64,000 bases of DNA from Hevea brasiliensis (taxonomy: Eukaryota; Streptophyta; Magnoliopsida; Malpighiales; Euphorbiaceae), in the NCBI RefSeq assembly GCF_030052815.1, contig NC_079493.1, positions 60,574,691 to 60,638,690 of the forward strand. The letters are read 5' to 3'. Made by a program: the position numbers and the translations under genes. The notes beneath the pieces were generated by a model. That model saw nothing but the letters and a program-made list of their open reading frames with translations, ran no database searches and was not told the DNA's origin. This document shows, piece after piece, positions 47,319 to 58,351 of the stretch (the first letter of the stretch is position 1; each line of letters opens with the position of its first letter).

Positions 47319-50300
47319 TGTCACACCCTACTACCCCATAAGATGTAACATGATCCCATAGTACATCTAATGAATTACCATACTTCGCCTACTGATAACC
47401 CATTAGATATACTATAAGGGATTTTAAAACAATTTTCGTGATATTTAAATCATCGATTAAAATCTGGTGTTATAAAATTTTTTCAAAATTTCGGCAAAGT
47501 GCCGGCTGTGTTTTGAGAAAACAGTTATTCAAACCTGAAAAGGAAAACACTCCCAATATGTTTTCTCAAATACAACTCCAATAACTTCATTTCATCTCAC
47601 AATTCAATCTCAATAATCAAATCATTTCATTTTCAAACCAACCTCATCATAAATGAAACATTTCATTGATTACAAGACTAAAAAATTAATATTATAAAAT
47701 TATACTGGCAAGTGAAATCTCAAATTTATATTACAATAATTTACATTTAATTACATACCAAAATATTTTACAAGAGTTTTTATACAACTACTCAAATAAT
47801 TTACATATATATTATTACATGCATACATCAAAACCTGTGTACATGGGTATACCTGAAGCTAATCTGAATGTCTCTTCAAAGAAGTTTACTCAATTGGAAA
47901 TCTGGATACTCATCAAATTTCAAAACTCAAAATATTCATTGCCAATCATATAAATCATTTGTATAAAATGACTTTAATCACGAAATTCAATTTATCAAAT
48001 CATAACTAACCATTTAAGGTAATTATAACAAAATCAATTATACATAAATCATAATTGAAATCACAATTCTTTACTATTAAAAAACCATTCTTTATCTCAA
48101 AATAATTCTTTATCTCACTAACTATGCAAGACTAATCCGAAAGGGCCATCTTCGGGGTGATTCTAACTCACTATGGTCGAGGAGGTCGAATCGGATTCTA
48201 ACTCCCTATAGTCGGGTAGGTCGAATTATTGTGCACAGTACACACCACAATAATGAATCTTCCAAAAGGGCCATAACATAAAAACTTAGATCTAACCTCT
48301 AATAAGAGGAGAATCTAAGTCTGTGCACGTACCATGATAATCAAAACACAACTAACTCCATTGTCTTCTCAACAAATGAGAGAGACAGGTAATAACCTAG
48401 TCAAGCATCTATCGTGATATATAAAACAATATCACAATCCTTTTAGTGAGCATAAATCACAATAAAATTCAATTCAAAGTCAATTCCAATATCCAATAAT
48501 TTTTATGCTCATCACAATTCAAATAATAAATTTGCATTTTTCCATGCAAATTGCCCATCACAATTCAAAACATGTTCTATCACAATTTTCCAAAACATAA
48601 TTTATTCAATTCACAACAATGCTTAATACTTGTGGAAATACCATTTCACAAAGCTAAATTAATACGTACTATAACAATTTCAATAATCATTGAATTAAAT
48701 CAAATGCTTGTTAAACATAATACATAAGAAAATATATATCATTTAATCATATGAAATTTTCAGAACTAAATCAATTAAAAAAAACTAGTTGTGCACAAAC
48801 CTGATTTGAGTCTCTCTTAGGCCTTGACTCAATGTTCCTTATACTTTCCAATATCCTTTTCAACTGAAACACACAATTTAAAGTGTTTCAGTACTCAGTT
48901 AAATTGTTTCTAACCATAAAATCCAATATCTAAATTTTCTTGGTACTATTCCCTTCAATTCATTTCATTAGTCAACTTATAATATTGACCCTTGATGCAC
49001 TCTAAGTGAGTCAATTCCAATGTTACCAATATGTAACATTTTATAATCTTTTAGTGTTGGTATATGTTGCCAAATTTATTTTCAAGTGTATTACACTTTA
49101 TCGCAATTTACCGGATTTCGGTGTACTATTTTGACCTAGTTGGACGACCTAATTCTCTCGATTTTCAGGTTTCGGTCCAAACTACAAACTTATAGGTCTA
49201 TGTCTTATTACACGCGGGGCAAAATTTCAGGTCATTCTGAATTGTGTAGACCAAGTTATGGTCAATTTACCAATGTTGGACAGAATGCACTAAAATGGTA
49301 GGCTTAGGTCATTTTTAGGTCACTTTTTGTTCGGCAAGTTTTGGTACCTGAATTTATGCAAGCTATTTGGCTTGGTTCTGGCCATTTTTGGGCTTTGGTG
49401 TCTTCATAAGAATTGTATATCTATGTCTAAAATATTCATGGTAAAACTTTCAGGTCAATTGGACCTGTTTTGAGTAAGTTATGGTCAAAACACTAACTAC
49501 TGCCCAAATAGTCAATTTTCAGGCTTTCAAGTCACTAATCCGGATTTGGTCATTTTTAAGGTCAGTTTCTAGGCAGAATTTTGGCAACATTTCTACATGA
49601 AAGTTGGCCTATTTGGTGTCTAGTTTCACTTCCCATTGGCCTCATACCAATTGGGTTCACAATTTTGCACTTATAACCTAATTTAGGTACTGCCAACAAC
49701 ACACAACCTGCACATGACAATTACACTTCCAATTTGACATTCCTTCTCCTCCTCACGACTTCATTATTTATTCATAGCACTTCTACAAATACTAAACAAA
49801 ATTCAACAAACCATTTTGGGCAGAACACTCAAGTGTTCAATGCACACAATACACCATTAATATTCAACATCTAAGCCAACCCAAATTCAATATACATACT
49901 CACCAACTTGTCACATACACTCCCATAACAAATACACACATACTGCCCTCAATTCAACTCCATCATATTTCATGAATAATTTTCATCAATTCACATGCAA
50001 GTTCAAGGTTTTACAAGCTGCCAACCATGGCAGTGTGCCAAGGCTTTCATAATTACTTCCAAAACTCTAAATTCAATTATTCAATCACACATACAAGAGG
50101 ATTAAATTGCTAGCACTTCAAATTGACTCAACCAACACTAATTCCCATCAATTCCTACCAATTTAATGTAAGAAAAACTCAAGCAAGCTCACCTCCCATG
50201 GCTGCCTAAAATGGGCAGATTGCAAACTCAACAATTTCTTTCAAATTTTTCAACCAAAATACTCCCCATAACCTCAACACAAACTTTAGTTAAGCAAGGG

Positions 50301-51192
50301 AAGAAAATAAGCACTTACCTCTTATTGGAGCTTGCTAAAACTTCTTCAAATCCTTTCTTTTTTACTCCCAATATGCTGCCGAAGAAGTGTAGTTTAACTT
50401 TAGTGAAGGCAGATGGGTGAAACCATGGCTTGATCACTAGGAAGGTAGCTTTGCATGAATGGCCATCTATGGTGAATTTGGGAGAAGAAATGGGTTCGGC
50501 AATGTTATGGAAATGAAGAAGAAGATGCTGAATGGTTAATACACATGGCCATTTGAGTATTTAAATATCCCATAGTGCTCCACTTATGTGAATTTAATTA
50601 TTTAAATAATTAACTTTGATTAATTATAAGTCCACCCTTTAATTTCTCTCTAATTCCACTTCATTCCAATTTCAATTTATCATGGAATTTTCAAAATTCA
50701 ACACTACTTATTTTTAGTGGACATTTAGGTCAAAAGCCAACTCTAGGTGTCAGATGACCAAAATGCCCCTTTTCGGGTTGTATTCCTAATTTTTTGGTAA
50801 CAACGATTTTTGTTGATTTATCGATTTTTCGTTTTTCTTTGTACTAATTATTTAATTTTTCTTTGACATTTCTACTATCATTTATTTTTCAATAGATGTT
50901 TATTTGAGTCCCAAAAATATTTTCCAAGGTTCTCCGAAGTCCAAGGCTAGTCAACGGTCCACGCCGTAACTTCCCAGTGCGGTCACCCATCGCTGCAGTG
51001 TTGGCTCGTTTAACTTAGTTTAATTTCATTGCTATTATTTTTCCTTTGTTTTTCTTGTATTTTCATTTCTTGTATTTCATTATTTTATGTCTCTTCACTA
51101 ACTTTTAAATGTAGTTCTAGGCATTCTAGCTGTCCGGACAGACACTGGTCACCAGAACAGTAGAACGCACTACCAAACATAGGGGTGTTACA
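47319..51192 (-). repeat. LTR copy 2 of J (complete, 3.87 kb)
   Basis: TGTAACACCCCTATGTTTGG at 51192 to ...tagggtgtgaca at 47319. It is bordered on one side by a polypurine tract and integrase and on the other by a primer site, so it is both the 3' LTR of one unit and the 5' LTR of the next. Positions 48470-51192 match 52875-55621 closely. It carries a deletion of about 130 bp at 47899. A 69-codon frame at 50211-50420 (and 54640-54849) is inside the LTR and I do not call it a gene. Confidence 0.9.
50969..51016 (-). promoter_or_regulatory. 5S-rRNA-like block in J LTR copy 2
   Basis: Minus strand: aagttaaacgagcc, then gatgggtgacc, gcact, gggaagt. Confidence 0.48.
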
Positions 51193-51210
51193 ATTCCCCC
51201 CGCCCCCCCT
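51193..51210 (-). other. Polypurine tract of J
   Basis: Minus strand ggggggcggggggaatt directly before the LTR start at 51192. Confidence 0.85.
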
Positions 51211-52330
51211 AAAATAAATTTCGTCTTGAAATTTTACTTGGCATCAGTCTCTGAACAGCTGTGGGTGCTGTCTCCTCATATCCTCTTCATGTTCCCAAGT
51301 AGCTTCCTAGCCTGAATGATGGTTCCACAACACTTTAACTAGGTGTATCTGTTTATTTCTCAGCTGCTTCATCTCATATGCCAGAATTTCTACGGGTTTT
51401 TTCTCATATGAGAGGTCTGGATTTACATCAATCTCTTCAACTGATAGAACATGAAATGGGTTAGATCCGTACCTCCTTAACATGGACACATGGAAGACAC
51501 TGTGTATCCTTTCTAGCTCTGGAGGTAATGCTAACCAATATGCCAAAGGATCCACTCTTTCCAGAACCTCGTATGGTCCGATGGAACGAGGACTCAGTTT
51601 CCCCTTTCTGCCAAATCTCATAATCCTCTTCCAAGGAGAAACCTTGAGGAATACCTTATCACGCACTGCATATTCAATATCTCTTCTCTTCAGATCAACA
51701 TAGGACTTTTGACGGTCTGATGCAGCCTTGAGTCGATCTTTGATCAATATGATCTTTTCCTCTATCTGTTGAACAATTTCTAGCTCAATAATCTTCCTTT
51801 CACCTACTTCATCCCAACATAGGGGAATTTTGCACTTTCTGCCATATAAAGCTTAATATGGAGGCATCCTAATGCTTGATTGGTAGCTGTTGTTATAAGC
51901 AAACTCAATCAAAGGCAAGTGTATATCCCCAACTACCTTCAAACTCAATCGCACAAGCTCGTAGCATAGCCTCCAATATCTGAATTACCCTCTCAGACTG
52001 GCCATCTGTTTGTGGGTGGAATGCTGTGCTAAAGTTCAATCTAATTCCTAGAGCTCTCTGAAGACTACCCCAGAGTCTAGAAGTGAACCTAGGATCTCTG
52101 TCTGATACAATTGATACTGGCACTCCATGCAGTTTTACAATCTCATTTATGCATAATCTGGCCAATCTCTCTGACTATAGTCCATTCGAACTGGCAAAAA
52201 GTGAGCAGACTTGGTTAGTCTATCAACTATGACCCATACTGCATCATGATTATTCAGTGTCCTCGGAAGTCTCATCACAAAATCCATAGTTATTTGTTCC
52301 CTTACAATGTTTCATAGGGTGTCATTTGTA
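51211..52330 (-). pseudogene. Integrase of J (C-terminal two thirds)
   Basis: Minus strand order: MDFVMRLPRTLNNHDAVWVI and DRLTKSAHF (about 52290-52200), a frameshift, then [20 protein letters not shown] (second catalytic Asp) and FHPQTDGQSERVIQILEAML (catalytic Glu, about 52030-51970). After a stop near 51900 the C-terminal domain is open for 146 codons (51747-51307): LKRRDIEYAVRDKVFLKVSP, SIGPYEVLERVDPLAYWLAL, PPELERIHSVFHVSMLRRY and KVLWNHHSG. A single stop there separates EATWEHEEDMRRQHPQLF. The C-terminus resembles Tekay/Del chromoviruses. Ends KFQDEIYFRGG beside the polypurine tract. Confidence 0.88.
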
Positions 52331-52870
52331 TGCTAGCTTGACACTTATTACTGTATACAAATTTTGTTAGTGGGAGGTATATGTCTCGTCTCCCCTCGGA
52401 TTCAAGGACACAAGTTATCAGTATATTCTCGAGGGCTTATTACATTTTACAGGTTATTATTATCATTTCATTTCATTATTTACAGAAACTCAATGAGTTT
52501 CAGAATTTAACTGAATTACTTGTTTCGACTGTCCATCCGTCTGAGGATGATAAGTCGTGCTGATGTCTCTAAACTTATAGCAATTACTGTGGTACAGGTA
52601 GTTCACATTATTGTAACCGAGTTACTAACTCTAGCTACCTTACAAGTATAGTCTTTTGACAAGCTAGTTTTGAAGTTTTAAATTTCTGACTAAAATTTTT
52701 ACATTTATTTCCTGTAATAGTACTCTATTCAGGCGTAACTGTATTGATTTATAGATTACTTACAAATATTCTTATTTTATCGTACCATGAGAAAGCACGT
52801 AGCTCTACACAATAATCCCGTGTCGGTACTGTAATCTAGCATGTAGTGATAACGAAATTTCCATATCACT
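52331..52870 (-). pseudogene. Scrambled integrase segment, copy 2
   Basis: Minus strand: TTYHPQTDGQSKQVIQLNS at 52560-52500, then LENILITCVLESEG and YLPLTKFVYSNKCQASIQ (about 52460-52310). These belong near the end of an integrase core. Here they precede the start of the core (MDFVMRLPR), so two integrase pieces have been joined in the wrong order. 52845-52870 holds short scraps (tgataacgaaatttccat, atcactttgga) that are far apart in copy 1. Confidence 0.7.
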
Positions 52871-55621
52871 TTGGATTCAATTCAAAGTCAATTCCAATAT
52901 CCAATAATTTTTATGCTCATCACAATTCAAATCATAAATTTGCATTTTTCCATGCAAATTGCCCATCACAATTCAAAACATGTTCTATCACAATTTTCCA
53001 AAACATAATTTATTCAATTCACAACAATGCTTAATACTTGTGGAAATACCATTTCACAAAGCTAAATTAATACGTACTATAACAATTTCAATAATCATTG
53101 AATTAAATCAAATTCTTGTTATACATATTACATAAGAAAATATATGTCATTTAATCATGTGAAATATTCAGAGCAAAATCAATTAAAAAAAATTATTTAT
53201 GCACAAACCTAATTTGAGTCGCTCCTAGGCCTTGACTCAATGTTCCTTATGCTTCCCAATATCCTTTTCAACTGAAACACACAATTTAAAGTGTTTCAGT
53301 ACTCAGTTAAATTGTTTCTAACCATAAAATCCAATATCTAAATTTTCTTGGTACTATTCCCTTCAATTCATTTCATTAGTCAACTTATAATATTGACCCT
53401 TGATGCACTCTAAGTGAGTCAATTCCAATATTACCAATATGTCACATTTTATAGCCTTTTAGTGTTGGTATATGTTACCAAATTCATTTTCAAGTGTATT
53501 GCACTTTATTGCAATTTACCGGATTTTGGTGTACTATTTTGACCTAGCCGGACGACCTAGTTCCCTCAGTTTTCGGGTTTCGGTCTAAACTACAAAATTG
53601 TAGATCTATGTCTTATTACACGCGGGGCAAAATTTTAGGTCATTCTAAGTTGTGTAGACCAAGTTATTGTCAATTTACCAATGCTGGATAGAATGCACTA
53701 AAATGGTAGGCTTAGGTCATTTTTCGGTCACTTTTGGTTCAGCCAGTTTTGGTACCTGAATTTGTGCAAGCTATTTGGCTTGATTTTGACCATTTCTGGG
53801 CTTTGGTGCCTTCAGAAGAATTGTATATCTATGTCTAAACTATTCATGGTAAAAATTTCAGGTCAATTGGACCTTTTTTGAGTAAGTTATGGTTAAAAAA
53901 CTAACTGCTGCTCAAATGGTCAATTTTCAAGCTTTCAAGTTACTAATCCGGATTTGGTCATTTTTAAGGTCAGTTTCTAGGCAGAATTTTGGAAACATTT
54001 CTACATGAAAGTTGGCCTATTTGGCCTAGTTTCACCTCCCATTGGCGTCTAGTTTCACCTCCCATTGGCGTCATACCAATTGGGTTCACAATTTTGCACT
54101 TATAACCTAATTTAGGTACTACCAACAACACACAACCTGCACATGACAATTACACTTCCAATTTGACATTCCTTCTCCTCCTCATGACTTCATTATTCAT
54201 TCATAGCACTTCTACAAATACTAAACACAATTCCAGCAAGCACTTTGGGCAGAGCACTCAAGTGTTCAATGCACACAATACACCATTAATATTCAACATG
54301 TAAGCCAACCCAAATTCAATATACATACTCACCAAATTGTCACATACACTCCCATAACAAATACACATATACTGCCCTCAATTCAACTCCATCATATTTC
54401 ATGAATAATTTTCATCAATTCACATGCAAATTCAAGGGTTTACAAGCTGCCAACCATGGCAATTTGCCAAGGCTTTCATAATTACTTCAAAAACTCTAAA
54501 TTCAATTATTCAATCACACATACAAGAGGATTAAATTGCTAGCACTTCAAATTGACTCAACCAACACTAATTCCCATCAATTCCTACCAATTTAATGTAG
54601 GAAAAACGCAAGCAAGCTCACCTCCCATGGCTGCCTAAAATGGATAGATTGCAAACTCAACAATTTCTTTCAAAATTTTCAACCAAAATACTCCCCATAA
54701 CCTCAACACAAACTTTAGTTAAGAAAGGGAAGAAAATAAGCACTTACCTCTTATTGAAGCTTGCTAAAACTTCTTCAAATCCTTTCCTTTTTACTCCCAA
54801 TATGCTGCCCAAGAAGTGTAGTTTAACTTTAGTGAAAGAAGATGGGTGAAACCATGGCTTGATCACTAGGAAGGGAGCTTTGCATGAATGGCCATCTATG
54901 GTGAATTTGGGAGAAGAAATGGGTTCGGCAATATTATGGAAATGAAGAAGAAGATGTTGAATGGTTAATACACATGGCCATTTGAGTATTTAAATATCCC
55001 ATAGTGCTCCACTTATGTGAATTTAATTATTTAAATAATTAACTTTGATTAATTATAAGTCCAGCCTTTAATTTCTCTCTAATTCCACTTCATTCCAATT
55101 TCAATTTATCATGGAATTTTCAAAATTCAACACTACTTATTTTTAATGGACATTTAGGTCAAAAGCCAACTCTAGGTGACAAATGACCAAAATGCCCCTT
55201 TTCGGGTTATATTCCCAATTTTTTGGTAACACCGATTTTTGTCGATTTATCAATTTTTTGTTTTTCTTTGTACTAATTATTCAATTTTTCTTTGATATTT
55301 CTAATATCATTTATTTTTCAATAGATGTTTATTTAAGTCCCAAAAATATTTTCCAAGGTTCCCCGCGGTCCAAGGCTAGTCAACGGCCCACGCCGCAACT
55401 TCCCAGTGCGGTCACCCATCGCTGCGGTGCTGGCTCGTTTAACTTGGTTTCATTTCATTGCTATTATTTTTCTTTTATTTTTATTGTATTTTCCTTTCTT
55501 GTATTTCATTATTTTATGTCTCCTCACTAACTTTTAAATGTAGTTCTAGGCTTTCTAGCTGTCCGGACAGACACTGGTCACCAGAATAGTAGAACGCACT
55601 ACTAAACATAGGGGTGTTACA
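52871..55621 (-). repeat. LTR copy 1 of J (lacks its 3' end)
   Basis: Matches 48470-51192 almost throughout. The last approximately 1.15 kb of the LTR (equivalent of 47319-48469), with the primer-proximal end, is missing. Confidence 0.9.
55398..55445 (-). promoter_or_regulatory. 5S-rRNA-like block in J LTR copy 1
   Basis: Minus strand: aagttaaacgagcc, then gatgggtgacc, gcact, gggaagt; identical in these words to copy 2. Confidence 0.48.
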
Positions 55622-55645
55622 TAAACAATCTAAATGGAAAATATA

Positions 55646-55660
55646 GTGGCTCTGATACCA
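55646..55660 (-). other. Primer binding site of D (tRNA-iMet)
   Basis: Minus strand TGGTATCAGAGCCAC, two bases after the LTR end. The remaining leader bases 55622-55645 run up to J's right duplication. Confidence 0.9.
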
Positions 55661-57000
55661 ATTGAAGGAGCGAAAAACATGAAAAATATTAGTTTAGATC
55701 ATTGAATTGAAAATTTTTCTTCTAGGGTCTCATGCATCATATAAGATTAATTATTTATCTATTTGATTTCAATGTTCAATAGCATATTAAACACTTTTAA
55801 TATGTTTTTGAATCTACATTTGCCATTTATGATTTTAGAATTAACAGATTAATTCATTAGAACCCTAGATTAAATCAAGAACATGTGCACTAACCTTTTG
55901 ATGCACTGTAGTTCTGTTTGGTACCTTTGGGATGCACCTAGGACACCAGATGTTGTCCCTCTAGCTTGTCCACACCAAGATCACCAATGGCAGCCCCTTG
56001 AATAGCTTCTCAAGCCTTTCCAATTAATTAGAAATTGAGGTTTTGTCTTTTAGATAGGTTGTAGATATATATTGGACACTAGAAATGATTTCTAGCAATT
56101 TTAATTCAAGAGAATGTTGGCAATTCTCTTTGAATTGATGAGAGATGAAGAAGAAGAGAGGAAGAGGGATAAGAGGTGGCAGCACCTTTTGATTAAAAAA
56201 AAAAAAGAATGCTTTTTGTTCTTTTATCATTTTCCTCTTATAGGTAGGTCACCACTTAAAACTCTTGCCACATGTCATTTTCTGATTGCATCATATTTTA
56301 ATTTGACCCAATGACATTATGCCAAGTGTCAAAGCTAGATTTAATCTTATCTTTGATAATCTTATATAATTGGAAGACAAATGGCAAGCTTATATATAGT
56401 GTCATGTGTCACCATCTCATGGTGCTACTGTCACCCTGTGAAATGACCAAATTACCCTTGTGTTTCAATTTTGAGTTCTCAACCCAAAATAAATATTTCT
56501 CCTCTTCTAATCAATTTATACCAAATATAAATTAATTAATTAATCTTTATTAATTAATTTCTCATGATTAAATTTATATTTAAACACTTTAAATATAAAT
56601 TTAACTTATACTATACATCCAATAACCTAGATTTGGTTTCAAGCCATGTTAGGGACTTTGCAATCTTATTGCAAACCAAACCTATTGAATTAATCAATTA
56701 AACTCTTTAATTAATTAATTAAATTACATTTAACTTGGTGATTACTTGTGTGACTCACTAGGCTCATCACTAATTGGCAATGAGATATGATATCAACTCT
56801 TAATATCATCAAAACTCTTTCTTACCATAAATGATTTCTCCAAATCATTTTATGCACCTCATAGACCATGGTTAACACCTAGCATAGCATGCCATGGCCA
56901 CCCAATCAATAAAAAGGAATACCTTAAATGAACCTTTTATCATATGTTACCATACACTAAAATCTCTCTGTTACAAAATTCCAATTCGAGCTGGAGTCAT

Positions 57001-57187
57001 TGTAACACCCTAGGCAAATCCCACATCGGCAAAACACGGGAGAGATGCTGGGTTTATAAGTTGGTGGAAACACGGGAGAGATGCTGGGTTTATAAGTTGG
57101 TGGTTCGTAACCCCTATTGACGCGTTTTAAAACCGTGAGGGCTTCAACCCAGAGCGAACAATATCACTAGTGGGTTGGGCCATTACA
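57001..57187 (+). repeat. LTR-A of T
   Basis: TGTAACACCCTAGGC to gggccattaca, 187 bp. It is 36 bp longer than LTR-B and LTR-C because aaacacgggagagatgctgg and the following 16 bases are tandemly repeated (57032-57067, 57068-57103). Confidence 0.92.
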
Positions 57188-57277
57188 TTTGTGGTATCAG
57201 AGCCGCTCCGCGTGCAACCTTGAACGATGGTGGGGCAAACCTCAGCGAGGACGCTGAGTCCCATAAGGGGGGTGGAT
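57188..57277 (+). other. Internal region of T: primer site and polypurine tract
   Basis: Primer site TGGTATCAGAGCCGC at 57192, about 70 bp of noncoding sequence, then the purine run ataaggggggtggat (57263-57277) just before LTR-B. No coding capacity, as expected for a TRIM. Confidence 0.88.
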
Positions 57278-57428
57278 TGTAACACCCTAGGCAAATCCCA
57301 CATCGACAAAACACGGGAGAGATGCTGGGTTTATAAGTTGATGGTTCGTAATCCCTAGTGACGCGTTTTAAAACCGTGAGGGCTTCGGCCCAGAGCGGAC
57401 AATATCACTAGTGGGTCGGGCCATTACA
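57278..57428 (+). repeat. LTR-B of T
   Basis: TGTAACACCCTAGGC to gggccattaca, 151 bp; direct repeat of LTR-A without the 36 bp duplication. Confidence 0.93.
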
Positions 57429-57432
57429 TTTA

Positions 57433-57487
57433 TGGTATCAGAGCCAGGTTTCGATCCTGGGACCTGTGGGTTATGGGCCCACCACGC
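57433..57487 (-). other. 55-nt reverse-transcribed initiator tRNA-Met segment
   Basis: On the minus strand this reads as the plant initiator tRNA-Met from about nucleotide 21 to the 3' end: the GCGTGGTGGGCCC stem, the CAT anticodon (57475-57473), the variable loop and T arm, the acceptor stem and the CCA tail. By my recall of the plant tRNA it matches throughout. An ordinary primer site covers only 12-18 nt. It is not a tRNA gene: the 5' 20 nt are missing and the CCA, normally added after transcription, is present. Confidence 0.85.
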
Positions 57488-57488
57488 A

Positions 57489-57500
57489 GCTCTGATACCA
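57489..57500 (-). other. Inverted primer site of T
   Basis: Minus strand TGGTATCAGAGC, four bases after the end of LTR-C. Confidence 0.88.
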
Positions 57501-57504
57501 CAAA

Positions 57505-57655
57505 TGTAATGGCCCGGCCCACTAGTGATATTGTCCGCTCTGGGCTGAAGCCCTCACGGTTTTAAAACGCGTCAATAGGAGTTACGAACCACCAACTTAT
57601 AAACCCAGCATCTCTCCCGTGTTTTGTCGATGTGGGATTTGCCTAGGGTGTTACA
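57505..57655 (-). repeat. LTR-C of T (inverted)
   Basis: Inverse of LTR-B, 151 bp, TGTAACACCC on the minus strand at 57655. Confidence 0.93.
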
Positions 57656-58351
57656 GTCATGGTTTATCTCAAACCTTATTTGCTATGATATTATATTCTC
57701 TTTTAATTCCAGTTCTTGATTAAAAAGATTTTCTCATCAGAAACTCTTTTCTGATTAAATCTATCTGTCCTGGCCAGGAACTTGAAATATCAAGAACAAT
57801 TAAATGAACATAGGATTTTATTCCTATTTACTTAGGATAACAGATTCCATCTTGATCAACACCTACCTCCATATATAACTAGTAGGAGCCGGCACATGCC
57901 CATATACCCTTACACAGTATAAGTATGAAAGCAGTATCAAACTTAAACTACCTATATACAAGAAAACTATGCTATCTCAATGTCACTGTTTCGACCTACA
58001 TATCATGCATAAGTGCCTATCATGTTTGTTATATGGTATGAGACTCACCATTCTATCTTATTTATATATCATACAAATACATTGGGAACAAACGTGAATA
58101 CAATCTTTCTGGATAAGTCATGTCCTGTGTGAAGTATCCTCAATTGTGAACTAATTTATGATGCTTTGTGCTAGAAATACTGTCACTCATATTCTTAACA
58201 ACTTAAGAATAGAATTTTAAACAAAATATCAATGGACCTTTTCAATTACACATAAATATATTATGTAAACGGAAAAGTGAAAATGCATTTTATTAATAAA
58301 ACATGTACAAGATACATACTAAATGATATGATCTAGGGCATACTACTAATA

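Larger units (their letters stand above)
44322..55621 (-). mobile_element. Element J: rearranged Tekay/Del-like gypsy element with three LTR copies, TSD taaac
   Basis: Flanked by perfect taaac (44317-44321 and 55622-55626). On the minus strand: LTR missing its 3' end (55621-52871), scrambled integrase (52870-51211), polypurine tract, a full-length LTR (51192-47319), primer site, gag start, a second scrambled segment (46800-45309), and the 3' end of an LTR (45308-44322). One insertion event is implied by the outer duplication. The interior then rearranged, or it was already rearranged when it inserted. Confidence 0.85.
57001..57655 (+). mobile_element. T: composite TRIM retrotransposon with an inverted third LTR, TSD gtcat
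   Basis: Perfect gtcat flanks (56996-57000 and 57656-57660), and the empty site reads on as gagtcatggtttat, as in D's other LTR near 38157. Inside: LTR-A, primer site, short internal region, polypurine tract, LTR-B (together a complete TRIM), then a 55-nt antisense initiator tRNA-Met segment, an inverted primer site and inverted LTR-C. Both outer ends are TGTAACACCC, so the unit looks like an inverted-terminal element but integrated like a retrotransposon. Confidence 0.9.
36822..58351 (-). mobile_element. Element D: full-length Copia element with nested J and T
   Basis: 3' LTR 36822-38930, polypurine tract, pol and gag 38946-42770, leader 42771-44321, J (44322-55621), rest of leader and primer site 55622-55660, 5' LTR 55663-58351 (with T). 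Without J and T it is about 9.6 kb. Flanks are ttagt and ttaat, one mismatch, a plausible aged 5 bp duplication. It lies in the leader of C, head-on to it. Confidence 0.9.
55663..58351 (-). repeat. 5' LTR of D, interrupted by T
   Basis: tgaaggagcgaaaaacatg to gggcatactactaata. About 2.03 kb after removing T and one gtcat copy. By a rough count over the first 150 bases it differs from the 3' LTR at about one base in ten, so D is not young. Confidence 0.9.

Noticed and set aside
50211..50420. A 69-codon frame in J's LTR, also at 54640-54849
   Set aside because: The two LTR copies are nearly identical duplicates, so conservation of the frame means little. No recognisable domain, inside U3.
57433..57487. 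Reading the tRNA-like segment as a functional tRNA gene
   Set aside because: The first 20 nt of the tRNA are absent and the CCA tail is encoded, so it is a cDNA fragment.
57001..57655. Reading T as a TIR DNA transposon or MITE
   Set aside because: The ends are LTRs with internal primer sites and a polypurine tract, the target duplication is 5 bp, and the inner structure contains a direct LTR pair.
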